DNA of 64,000 bases, taken from positions 124,001 through 188,000 of the forward strand of contig NZ_PIGG01000065.1 of assembly GCF_002924445.1 (NCBI RefSeq), read 5' to 3'. Below are positions 50,980 to 59,031 of the stretch, in pieces. This DNA is from Minwuia thermotolerans. GTDB lineage: Bacteria; Pseudomonadota; Alphaproteobacteria; Minwuiales; Minwuiaceae. The notes under the pieces were generated by a model, which had not been told where the DNA came from, did no database searches, and worked only from the letters and a program-made list of their open reading frames with translations. The number at the start of each line of letters is the position of its first letter. The first letter of the stretch is position 1. A program made the translations under genes and the position numbers.

Positions 50980-51846
50980 TTGAGCCGCAGCATCGCGCAG
51001 ACCGTTACCGCGCACCAGCAGCGCGAGGGAGCGGGCTTTCTGGTGCGCCGGCCCGTGCCCACCAGGGGGCTGGACCAGGTCGATCCGTTCCTGATGCTGG
51101 ACGAGGTCGGTCCCGTCGACTACGGACCGGGGGAGGCGCTCGGCGCGCCTGATCATCCGCACAGGGGATTCGAGACCGTCTCCTACATTCTGCAGGGCGA
51201 GAAGCTGCACGAGGATTCCACCGGCAAGACCCAGCTGATCCGCGCCGGCGACGTGCAGTGGATGACCGCCGGCGCCGGAATCGTCCATTCGGAGCTGCCC
51301 TCGCCGGAAATGCAGCGGGCGGGCGGCACGGCGCACGGCTTCCAGATCTGGGTCAACCTGCCGGCCCGGGAGAAGTTCGCGGAGCCCGGCTACCAGCATC
51401 TTGCCGGCGCCGAAATTCCGCGCGCGGCGAGTCCGGACGGGCGCATCGAGGTGGTGGTCATTGCCGGCGAGGCCTTCGGTGTAGCGGCGAAGATCGGCAC
51501 GCGGACGCCGATCTGGCTGCAGGACTGGCGCGTCGGCGCCGGCGCGGAGGCGGAAATCGCCATCCCGACGGACTTCAACGCCGCCGCCTATGTCTTCGAC
51601 GGCACGGTATCCTTTGGTCGGGAACGCGAAACGGTCGAACGCGGCCAGATGGCCGTCTTCGGGCCGGGCGCCTCGCTGACCGTGTCGGGGGCCGGCGAGG
51701 GCGGGCGTTTCCTGCTGTTGGGCGGCACGCCCATCGGCGAACCCGTGGCGCGCTACGGTCCCTTCGTCATGAACTCGGAGGAAGAGATCCACGCCGCCGT
51801 CCGCGACTACCAGTCCGGCCGCATGGGTGAGATCGAACGCGTCTGA
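50980..51846 (+). CDS. Pirin family protein
   Basis: A 288-residue bicupin of the pirin family (quercetinase or redox-regulator type). The N-terminal cupin has DHPHRGFETVSYIL (His-x-His), HEDSTG and GAGIVHSELPSPE, giving three His and a Glu for the metal. The start is TTG at 50980; GAGGAG lies 7-8 bases upstream, and no ATG precedes the domain. The stop of the upstream unknown gene (TGA, 50976-50978) is one base away, so the genes are translationally coupled. In this GC-rich genome a TTG start in such a coupled site is unremarkable. Confidence 0.9.
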   Translation: MSRSIAQTVTAHQQREGAGFLVRRPVPTRGLDQVDPFLMLDEVGPVDYGPGEALGAPDHPHRGFETVSYILQGEKLHEDSTGKTQLIRAGDVQWMTAGAGIVHSELPSPEMQRAGGTAHGFQIWVNLPAREKFAEPGYQHLAGAEIPRAASPDGRIEVVVIAGEAFGVAAKIGTRTPIWLQDWRVGAGAEAEIAIPTDFNAAAYVFDGTVSFGRERETVERGQMAVFGPGASLTVSGAGEGGRFLLLGGTPIGEPVARYGPFVMNSEEEIHAAVRDYQSGRMGEIERV

Positions 51847-51942
51847 CAGTCGCTGCCGCCGCCTTGCGCCTGCGGTGCGGAGCCTCGACCTAGGATTGGA
51901 GCCGATCACCCGTTCCGAGCCTGGAGGACGCAAGGCGCGGCC

Positions 51943-52812
51943 ATGGAAAACGAGTCCGAGACGGAGACCGCCGCGCAACTGGATCGCCATCTCGAACGTC
52001 TGGCGGAACTACTGCCCGACCTCGCTGGCGCGCTCGTCCTGTTGCTGGCGTTCGTTCTGGTCGGCTGGATCATCGGCCGTGCGCTGGGGTCGCTGGTCCG
52101 CCGCCGGGGCGACCGCATCCACGCCAACTTCGTCAGTCGTCTGCCGGTCTGGATATTCGCCTTCCTGGGGGTGCTGCTGGCCACCGATCTGCTCGGCTGG
52201 GAAAATCTGGCCGCCGGTCTGCTCGCCGGCGGCGGGATGACGGCGTTGATTCTCGGCTTTGCCTTCCGCGGCGTCGGCGAGAATTTCCTGGCGGGTTTCT
52301 TTCTTGTCTTTTCCCGTCCCTTCCGCATCGGCGATCTCATTCAGTCGGGCGACCTGCCGCAAGGCGCGGTGACGGCTGTGGACCTGAGAAACACACATGT
52401 CCGCACCGCCGACGGCCGAGACATCTACATACCGAATTCGATCATCTTCAATTCGCCGCTGATCAACTTCACCCGGGACGGGCTGAGGCGGCCGACCTTC
52501 ACCCTGGGCGTCGACTACCGCGCGCCGCTGCCGGAGGTTCGGGCGGCGATCGTCGCCCGGGTCGCCGGACTGGAGGGCGTACTGGAAACGCCGGAGCCGC
52601 GGGTGACGATCGCCAGCTACGAGGCCACCCATGTCATGCTGGAGGTCTGGGTCTGGATCGACACCTTCCGTGGCGCAGACTTCGCTTTGGTGCGCACCGC
52701 CGCGATGGAAGCGGCGCGCTCGGCCGTGCTCGACAATGGCTGGAAACTGAGCGCCGACGTCTCGAGCGCGGTCGAACTGGTGGACGGCCGCCCGTCGGAA
52801 AGCGGCCGCTGA
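51943..52812 (+). CDS. Small-conductance mechanosensitive channel, MscS family
   Basis: A 289-residue channel. After an acidic N-terminus three helices are predicted (about 25-50, 70-90, 105-130), the last being the pore helix GGGMTALILGFAFRGVGENF, followed by FRIGDLIQSG and the beta domain with IYIPNSIIFNSPLINF, the MscS hallmark. The C-terminal domain is a compact ferredoxin-like fold. It releases solutes on hypo-osmotic shock, consistent with ectoine use in this organism. Single gene, start ATG at 51943. Confidence 0.92.
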   Translation: MENESETETAAQLDRHLERLAELLPDLAGALVLLLAFVLVGWIIGRALGSLVRRRGDRIHANFVSRLPVWIFAFLGVLLATDLLGWENLAAGLLAGGGMTALILGFAFRGVGENFLAGFFLVFSRPFRIGDLIQSGDLPQGAVTAVDLRNTHVRTADGRDIYIPNSIIFNSPLINFTRDGLRRPTFTLGVDYRAPLPEVRAAIVARVAGLEGVLETPEPRVTIASYEATHVMLEVWVWIDTFRGADFALVRTAAMEAARSAVLDNGWKLSADVSSAVELVDGRPSESGR

Positions 52813-52945
52813 GCCGCCCGTCTCGCGCGGGCCGCCATGCGCGTGCGCGGCCCTTGCCGGCGTCCGCAGGCCCCTTCATTAATCCGGGGCGACGCGGACG
52901 GCGGAGTAGGCCGTTCGGCAACTGCGATCCAAGGGGAGGACGGCA

Positions 52946-54517
52946 ATGGCCGATGGCGAAACCGGCGACGAGAATGTAGGCAGCGTGACCGGCGTGTTCC
53001 GGGAGCGGCGGCGGAAGATCCGCGAGGAGATGGGCGGCGCCGAGCGCATCGCGAGGCTGCACGATCGCGGCGCTCTGACCGTCCGCGAGCGCATTGACCG
53101 ATTTCTTGATCCCGACAGCTTCATCGAACTCGGAACCTTCGCCCGGTCGGAGCGGCCCGAGGACGCTGCGACCTCGCCCGGCGACGGCAAGATCGGCGGC
53201 TATGGCACGGTCGATGGCCGCACGGTCTGGGTCGGTGGCGACGACCTGACCGTCAAGCGCGGTTCCAGCTCGGTGGTCGGCAGCCGCAAGAAGACGCGCA
53301 TGCTGCAGCAGGCTGTGGAGCACGGCCATCCCTTCGTCTTCTTCGCCGAGACCGGCGGCGCGCGCATTCCCGATACCCTGGGCTCGGAGGGCTTCGTGAA
53401 GGTCACGCCCAGCGTCGAGACCCACCGGCGCAACCGCTCGGTTCCGCTGGCGACGGCGATCCTGGGCAATTGCTTCGGCGGTGGCACATTCCAGGGCGCC
53501 TTCTCCGACTTCGTCGTGCAGCTGAGGGGTTCCTGCATGGCGGTAACCAGCCCGCGCGTGGTGGAGATCGCCACGGGCGAGAAGATCAGCTTCGAGGATC
53601 TGGGCGGCACCGAGGTGCACGAAAAGGTCACCGGCATGATCGACCGGGTCGCCGAAACCGAGGACGAGGCCTTCCAGCTGATCCGGGATTTCCTCTCCTA
53701 CCTGCCGTCGAACGCCTGGGAATTGCCCCCGGAGCACGACTGGCCCGGCCTCGCGGATGTCGACGAGACGATCTACGACCTGGTGCCGATGCGCCGCACC
53801 CGCGCCTACGACATGCGCCGGGTGCTGCGCTACCTGGCGGACGACGACCGCATCTTCGAGCTGAAACCGCGCTTCGGCGGCAGCATCATCACGGCTCTGT
53901 CGCGCATGGGCGGACGGACTGTGGGATTCGTCGCCTCCCAGCCGCTGCACTACGCCGGCGCGCTCTCACCGGGCGCGTGTGACAAGATCACGGCGTTCAT
54001 CTGTCTCTGCGACGCCTTCAACATCCCGCTCGTCTTCCTGCAGGACGTACCCGGATTCATGGTCGGGTCCAAGGTGGAGCACGACCGGTTGCTCAGCCGC
54101 GCCATCATGATGGTGGAAGCGCTGTCGATCTGCCGGGTGCCGCGTATCTCGCTGGTCTTCCGCAAGGCTTTCGGGCTGGCCTACTTCGCCATGGGCGGCA
54201 CCAACATGGGCTCCGATGTCGTCGCGGCCTGGCCGTCGGCCGAACTCTCCTTCATGGATCCGGACGTCGGCGTCAATGTCGTGCATGGCGGGCGGCTGGA
54301 ACAGGCCGAGGACGCGGCGGCGGAGCGTGCGGCTCTGATTGAGCAGTGGACGGAGGATACCGACCCCTATGATGGCGCTGGCATTCTCGGCGTCGACGAG
54401 ATTGTCGACCCGGCCGAGACCAAGCGCTGGCTGCAGTCGCAGATCCGCCGCTTGCGGGTGAAGCCGAAGCCCTGGGGGCAGCCCAACCCGCTGGCCTACT
54501 GGCCAACCTGCTACTGA
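52946..54517 (+). CDS. Acyl-CoA carboxylase carboxyltransferase (beta) subunit
   Basis: A 523-residue carboxyltransferase of the propionyl/methylcrotonyl-CoA carboxylase beta family. It carries two crotonase-fold halves, with FFAETGGARIPD and NCFGGGTFQGAFSDF in the first and VFLQDVPGFMVGSKVEHD and YFAMGGTNMGSDV in the second, the latter lining the acyl-CoA and biotin sites. ATG at 52946 has GGGGAGG upstream. No biotin carboxylase or biotin carrier subunit lies in the window, so the partner must come from elsewhere. Substrate cannot be fixed from sequence. Confidence 0.9.
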   Translation: MADGETGDENVGSVTGVFRERRRKIREEMGGAERIARLHDRGALTVRERIDRFLDPDSFIELGTFARSERPEDAATSPGDGKIGGYGTVDGRTVWVGGDDLTVKRGSSSVVGSRKKTRMLQQAVEHGHPFVFFAETGGARIPDTLGSEGFVKVTPSVETHRRNRSVPLATAILGNCFGGGTFQGAFSDFVVQLRGSCMAVTSPRVVEIATGEKISFEDLGGTEVHEKVTGMIDRVAETEDEAFQLIRDFLSYLPSNAWELPPEHDWPGLADVDETIYDLVPMRRTRAYDMRRVLRYLADDDRIFELKPRFGGSIITALSRMGGRTVGFVASQPLHYAGALSPGACDKITAFICLCDAFNIPLVFLQDVPGFMVGSKVEHDRLLSRAIMMVEALSICRVPRISLVFRKAFGLAYFAMGGTNMGSDVVAAWPSAELSFMDPDVGVNVVHGGRLEQAEDAAAERAALIEQWTEDTDPYDGAGILGVDEIVDPAETKRWLQSQIRRLRVKPKPWGQPNPLAYWPTCY

Positions 54518-54530
54518 GCGATCGCCGGAC

Positions 54531-55316
54531 CTAGTCAGTCTCGTCGGTACGGCCGCGCAGGTAGCAGATCCAGTAAACGCCGGCGACGAGCAGGCCGCCG
54601 CCGGCGATGTTGCCCAGCGTTACGGGAACGAGGTTGCCGAGCAGGCCGGCGAGGTCGAATTCGCCGCCCGCCAGCATCCCGGCCGGGATCAGGTACATGT
54701 TGGCGACCGAATGCTCGAAGCCGAGCGCCACGAAGGCGGTGATCGGAGGCACGATTACCAGCACCTTGCCGGCGACATCGCGGGCGGCGAAGCAGAGCCA
54801 CACCGCGAGACAGACCAACACGTTGCAGAGAACGCCGCGGGCAAACGCCTCCAGAGGGTTCAGGGAGAGCTTGGCGGCGGCGATCGCCGCCGCGGTGTCG
54901 CCGACCGCGCCGTCCGCCATGTCGTGGGTTCCGGCGAGCCAGACGAGGGCAAGGGTGCCCAGCGCCCCGGCCAGGTTGGCAGGATAGACCAGCGCCCAGT
55001 TCCGCAGCAGACGCGCCGTGCTCACCTGCCGCGCCGCCCAGGCCATGACCATCAGGCTGTTGCCCGTGAACAGTTCCGCGCCGCCGACGACCACCAGGAT
55101 CAGGCCCAGCGAGAAAGCCGCGCCGCCGAGCAGCCGCGCGGGCCCGAACCCCAGCGGCGAGCCTGTCATGACGATGGTGTAGAGGACCGCGCCGAAGGCT
55201 ATGAACGCCCCCGCCAGCAGGCCCAGGGTGAGGACGGAGACGGCGGGGAGCCTGACCTTGGCGACGCCGACGGTGCGGACGCGCACGGCCATCTCGGCCG
55301 GCGTATAGGCGTCCAT
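54531..55316 (-). CDS. Formate/nitrite transporter (FNT) family channel
   Basis: A 261-residue channel with six hydrophobic helices. The N-terminus YTPAEMAVRVRTVGVAKVRLP, the segment AFGAVLYTIV and the later ARGVLCNVLVCLAVWLCFAARD are typical FNT regions (half-helices with the central pore His region not individually checked). ATG at 55316 was chosen over a GTG at 55352 because the family begins near Y-x-P-A-E. FNT channels pass formate, nitrite or HS-. The position at the end of an operon headed by a dimethylformamidase-like protein suggests formate. Confidence 0.87.
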   Translation of the reverse strand: MDAYTPAEMAVRVRTVGVAKVRLPAVSVLTLGLLAGAFIAFGAVLYTIVMTGSPLGFGPARLLGGAAFSLGLILVVVGGAELFTGNSLMVMAWAARQVSTARLLRNWALVYPANLAGALGTLALVWLAGTHDMADGAVGDTAAAIAAAKLSLNPLEAFARGVLCNVLVCLAVWLCFAARDVAGKVLVIVPPITAFVALGFEHSVANMYLIPAGMLAGGEFDLAGLLGNLVPVTLGNIAGGGLLVAGVYWICYLRGRTDETD

Positions 55317-55359
55317 GGGGTTGCCGGTCCCGTTCGGCGCTGGCGCGGTCACCGCGCTG

Positions 55360-56163
55360 CTACTTCTTCAACTGATATTCGCGCGTCGTTTCCTTGAAAA
55401 ACACCGTCACCGGTTCGCCCCAGTCATAGGGCAGGTCGACCAGTTCGCCCGGCGTTGTACCGCTCGCGGCCAGCTCCAGCGCGTCGGTCAGAATCCGGCG
55501 CTGCTGGGCCCGGTCTTCGGGCCGGCCGAAGGCGTTGCCCATGGGAAAATTGACGAAGACCGTGCGCGGCGGCTTCACCTGCGCCGAGAGATCACGGCCG
55601 GTGGAGACGCAGACCGTGGGAATGCCCGCTTCCTCGACCGTGCGCGCCACCAGTCCGGCGGTTTGATGGTCCAGCGGGCAGGCCGGCACCAGGATCAGCA
55701 GGTCGACGCCGTCCTCTTTCAGTTCGTCGGCGAGCCAGGCGGCCTTTTCCAGTGTCGCCTGGCGCTTGTAGATGCGCCCCATGAAGCCGCTCCAGAGCCG
55801 GGGCGCGACGCTGCCGATGACGCCATCCGCCGCCAGTTCCCGCAGCCGTTCGATGGGGAACTGGCAATTGATATCGGCGTTGGCGTCCGTGTGGTCGTAA
55901 TAGTTGTCGTTGATCTCGAAGCCGTCCGCCGGCCAGTCCGACGGCACTGCGTCAAGCCGCAGGTCGTTGCGTGCGTCCGGGTCGAAACCGGGCTCCCCGC
56001 GGCACGAAGCGCCCGAGGTGGTGAGCATGGACACGCGGCACGCGCCGAGCGGCTTTTCCAGCGGCGTCAGCGGCGCATGTTCGTTGATGGTCCACTGGTA
56101 CGGCGGAAAGCCCAGCGACTGGTACTTCTCGTTCAGGCGTTCGACATAGCGGACCGGTTCCAT
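55360..56163 (-). CDS. GrdB-like protein (glycine/sarcosine/betaine reductase selenoprotein B family), Cys form
   Basis: A 267-residue homologue of the B component of glycine, sarcosine, betaine and proline reductases. The segment DNYYDHTDANADINC and RLRELAADGVIGSVAPRLW fit the family, and LILVPACPLDHQTAG (Cys-162, codon TGC) takes the place where selenoproteins of the group carry Sec, followed by ARTVEEAGIPTV. No in-frame TGA is used. Such Cys forms occur in aerobic bacteria, where their role is unknown. It lies in the same operon as the DMF-amidase-like, thioesterase and FNT genes. Confidence 0.75.
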   Translation of the reverse strand: MEPVRYVERLNEKYQSLGFPPYQWTINEHAPLTPLEKPLGACRVSMLTTSGASCRGEPGFDPDARNDLRLDAVPSDWPADGFEINDNYYDHTDANADINCQFPIERLRELAADGVIGSVAPRLWSGFMGRIYKRQATLEKAAWLADELKEDGVDLLILVPACPLDHQTAGLVARTVEEAGIPTVCVSTGRDLSAQVKPPRTVFVNFPMGNAFGRPEDRAQQRRILTDALELAASGTTPGELVDLPYDWGEPVTVFFKETTREYQLKK

Positions 56164-56237
56164 GGCCTTCTCCCCCGACAGGCGATCGATGCGAAGCGCA
56201 GTCTAGCGCGCCGGGCCGGCAGCCGGAACCGCCGCCG

Positions 56238-56693
56238 TCATCCCGGCCGCCCGACTTCCAGCGCATCGCCTTCGAGGGTCCGGATCAGATCGATGAACCG
56301 GTCCGGCACGGGCACCGTTTCGTGCGTCGTCTGGTTGGTGTTCACCCAGATGTTCTCGCCCGTCGCCCGCGGTTCGCTCTCGCCCTTGCCGAAGATGCCG
56401 AGTTCGAAGACCAGCGAGGAACGGCCGATCCTCGGCACGCGGACGCCGACCTCGATCTCCTCGTCGAAGCGAATCGGCGCCCTGTACTCCAGCGTCGTCT
56501 TGACGAGATGGAAGTCGTCGCCCGTGCGTTTGACCTCGGCCTCGTAGTCATAGCCCAGATGGCGCAGATACTCGGTGATCGCGGTGTCGAAATAGGTCAG
56601 GTAGTGGGCGTTGAAGACGATGCCCTGGCCGTCGATCTCCGCATAGCGGACGCGGAAGGGATGGGCGAAGCGGAACGCGTTGCGCTGACTCAT
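56238..56693 (-). CDS. Acyl-CoA thioesterase (4HBT superfamily)
   Basis: A 151-residue hotdog-fold protein. RVRYAEIDGQGIVFNAHYLTYFD contains the active-site region of 4-hydroxybenzoyl-CoA-thioesterase-like enzymes (Asp in YAEIDGQG, then the H-Y-L-T-Y-F-D segment), followed by the long helix and strands EYRAPIRFDEEIEVGVRV. ATG overlaps the last codon of the upstream 748-residue gene as ATGA. It would hydrolyse a small acyl-CoA or another thioester; the substrate may be linked to the amide degraded by the neighbouring protein. Confidence 0.88.
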   Translation of the reverse strand: MSQRNAFRFAHPFRVRYAEIDGQGIVFNAHYLTYFDTAITEYLRHLGYDYEAEVKRTGDDFHLVKTTLEYRAPIRFDEEIEVGVRVPRIGRSSLVFELGIFGKGESEPRATGENIWVNTNQTTHETVPVPDRFIDLIRTLEGDALEVGRPG

Positions 56694-58936
56694 CTGCGGT
56701 CTCCCTTCGCAGTCTCGCCGGGCAGTTCGAAGGGCGTCGGATCGATGAAGCGGCGCAGGACGTTGGTCGTGATGCGGGCCACGTTGTTGTTCCAGTTCTC
56801 GTGGCCGAGGCTGCCGGCCCAGCTGATCGATCCGGTGGAAAACACCGCTCCCCCATTGGGGCATTCGAAGAAGGTGAGATCGGCACGCACCTTCGGGTCG
56901 TCGAACCAGGGAATGGTCGACAGGAACTCCTCCTTGGTGCGCAGCATCTGTTCGCCGTGGTCCTCCGAGGTCGCGACCACCAGGGCATGCCGCGGCGAGC
57001 CCAGGCGGACGTCGTGGCGGTCGATCTCCTCGCCGGCCGCGCCGCCGCCGACAGTGCCGAAATCGCCGATGATCTCGTCGGTGACACCGGCCATGATGAA
57101 TGCCGCTCGCGGGTCGTCGGCCTCCGGCCGCCGGCGGTAATAGGTGCTCCGCTCGAAACCCTGGGCGGCGAAGCCGACGCCCGCCAGCCGGTTGGGCGGG
57201 CGGCCCTGCCGCCGCCAGAGCCCGCCATATTCGCCGTTGAAGGCGTGGTAGTACTCACCGGGCTCGGCGATCCAGGCGCGGGTGCCGTCCTCGGCGCGTC
57301 GCACCTCCAGCACGCCCGGCAGATCGTCGCGAAAGGCGACGCGCCAGTAGAAGCCGTTGCCGCCCATGTACATCAGCCGCCCGCCCTGACCGGTGAAGGT
57401 CTCCAGCGCATCGAGCATTGCGGTCGAGTGGTACTCCGGATGCGAGCCGGTGATGACGCAGCGCCAGGGCGCCAGAAGGGCGGCGCCATGCTGGTGCAGG
57501 TCCTCGTCGGTGATGATGTCGAAGGGTTCGCCGACATGGTCGAGCAAGGCGAGAATGTTGCAGTCCGCGGGCAGGCCCCAGGGCCGGTTGTCGCCCGGTT
57601 TCATGTTGGTCACCGGCCTGAGTCGGGAAGAGTATTGTATGCCGGAGCGGTCGCTGTGCAGATCGTAGGTCGAGCCGCCGAGTTCCGGATGGGCGCCGAG
57701 GAAGGCGTCGTTGACGCATTTCGGCCGGCCGTCGCCGAACAGCGGGTTGGCTTTCAGGCGCAGCCGGTAGTTGGCGTAGGCGAGATAGGAGGCCGTCGGC
57801 ATCAGGAAGACCGCGGGCGCCGTCGCAGTGCCGAGCGGAGGGCGGACGACGAAGGGAATGCGGTCGACGTCGCCGCCATGGCGCAGGCGCACCGCGTAGA
57901 GCCCGCTCGGCAGGTCCGCCGGTACGGTGAATGAGAAATCCTGCTCCCAGCCCGCGTCGTAGAGGTCGTCGTCGTGAAAGTGTACGGCGCCGTAGTGCTC
58001 GGGCTTCTCCCGCCAGTCGTGGGCTTCGCCGGTCCAGTTGAACCCGGTCGAGGCCCGCGCCGGCAGGTTGACCAGCCGGCCGTGCCGGCCCGCCGGGCCG
58101 AGATCGGTGATCCGGTCGGTGGGAATGTCGCGGCTGAAATCCCAGCATCCAATCAGGTCGCCGCGAAGAGATTCGTCCGGACCGGCGGCCATGAGGCGAT
58201 CCACATCCGCCGGGTCGAGGGCGCGCGCGGCGATGCGCGGTCGGTCGATCTTGCCGTTGTAGTGATCGGCGGGACCTTCGGCGCCGGCGCTGGCGGCGAA
58301 CATGACCGGAGCCTCGCCCGATTCCGGCCGCAGGCCTCGCTCCAGCGTCGCTCGCGCCTCCGCGGCCCCGGCGGCCACGCTCTGGCCCGGTGAAAGGCCG
58401 TGCGGCTGCTGGCTCAGACGGACCTCTCCGGTCCTCGCGTCGTAGCTGGCGGAGACGCGGTACCACTGGCGCTGGACGACCGGCGTGCCGGTAGAGATCA
58501 TCCGGCCGCCGCCCTTGCCGTCACCGATTTCCAGCGCCAGCGCCCCCTCGGCGTCTAGCAGCAGGCGGAACCCGGCGCGGCGGTCCGCATCCCAGCAGCC
58601 GAGGATCGATTGCGACCGGCCGCCCGGCAGGGTGGGCCAGATCCAGGCGGCCATGGTCAGTCCGTCCATGGGGCCGATGGGGGCGCCGGATTCGACGACG
58701 CCAAATGAACCTGGCTGGAGCGGCTGATTCCGGCCGGGATAGGTTCCGGCGAAATCGGCCGCCAGTACATCCTCGATCATGCCCACGCTGGCGTCGCTGA
58801 AATCGTCACCGGCGCGCACATGCACCAGTTCGGCCTCATAGTCGCCCGGCGCGTAGGTCGAGATCATGAACCCGATGGTCTCGCCCGGCGTTGCCGAGAA
58901 CGGATTGCAGTAGCCGGTAATCGTCTTCTCGCGCAT
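56690..58936 (-). CDS. N,N-dimethylformamidase-like large subunit
   Basis: A 748-residue protein. Residues 50-300 hold a concanavalin-like (LamG) insert (PMDGLTMAAWIWPTLPG, GCWDADRRAGFRLLLD), and the rest is the DMFase beta-subunit domain with SYLAYANYRLR near 383-393, TYDLHSDRSGIQYS near 423-436 and GSHPEYHS near 497-504. Paracoccus DMFase uses a mononuclear iron held by two Tyr and one carboxylate; Tyr and H-P-E sites here match that layout. The reaction gives formate plus amine from a formamide. No gene for the small DMFase subunit is adjacent. Start 58936. Confidence 0.82.
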   Translation of the reverse strand: MREKTITGYCNPFSATPGETIGFMISTYAPGDYEAELVHVRAGDDFSDASVGMIEDVLAADFAGTYPGRNQPLQPGSFGVVESGAPIGPMDGLTMAAWIWPTLPGGRSQSILGCWDADRRAGFRLLLDAEGALALEIGDGKGGGRMISTGTPVVQRQWYRVSASYDARTGEVRLSQQPHGLSPGQSVAAGAAEARATLERGLRPESGEAPVMFAASAGAEGPADHYNGKIDRPRIAARALDPADVDRLMAAGPDESLRGDLIGCWDFSRDIPTDRITDLGPAGRHGRLVNLPARASTGFNWTGEAHDWREKPEHYGAVHFHDDDLYDAGWEQDFSFTVPADLPSGLYAVRLRHGGDVDRIPFVVRPPLGTATAPAVFLMPTASYLAYANYRLRLKANPLFGDGRPKCVNDAFLGAHPELGGSTYDLHSDRSGIQYSSRLRPVTNMKPGDNRPWGLPADCNILALLDHVGEPFDIITDEDLHQHGAALLAPWRCVITGSHPEYHSTAMLDALETFTGQGGRLMYMGGNGFYWRVAFRDDLPGVLEVRRAEDGTRAWIAEPGEYYHAFNGEYGGLWRRQGRPPNRLAGVGFAAQGFERSTYYRRRPEADDPRAAFIMAGVTDEIIGDFGTVGGGAAGEEIDRHDVRLGSPRHALVVATSEDHGEQMLRTKEEFLSTIPWFDDPKVRADLTFFECPNGGAVFSTGSISWAGSLGHENWNNNVARITTNVLRRFIDPTPFELPGETAKGDRR

Positions 58937-58976
58937 TCCCTGTCTCCCCGAATGCGATTTCTCCCCGCGCACGATC

Positions 58977-58992
58977 CTAGCGGCCCCGCTAG
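58977..58992. promoter_or_regulatory. Palindromic operator-like site, CTAGCGG-CC-CCGCTAG
   Basis: A perfect 7-bp inverted repeat with a 2-base centre lies in the 95-base divergent region between the DMFase-like operon and the LLM gene, 41 bases from the operon's start codon and 40 from the LLM start. CTAG is rare in such genomes, so two CTAG ends facing each other look selected. It fits a dimeric repressor controlling both units. Confidence 0.55.
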
Positions 58993-59031
58993 ACTGGCGC
59001 GAGTGGGAGAGAACGGACATGGAGGGGAGCC

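Noticed and set aside
55660-55690. Selenocysteine codon in the GrdB-like gene
   Set aside because: The key codon is TGC (Cys); the frame has no internal TGA.
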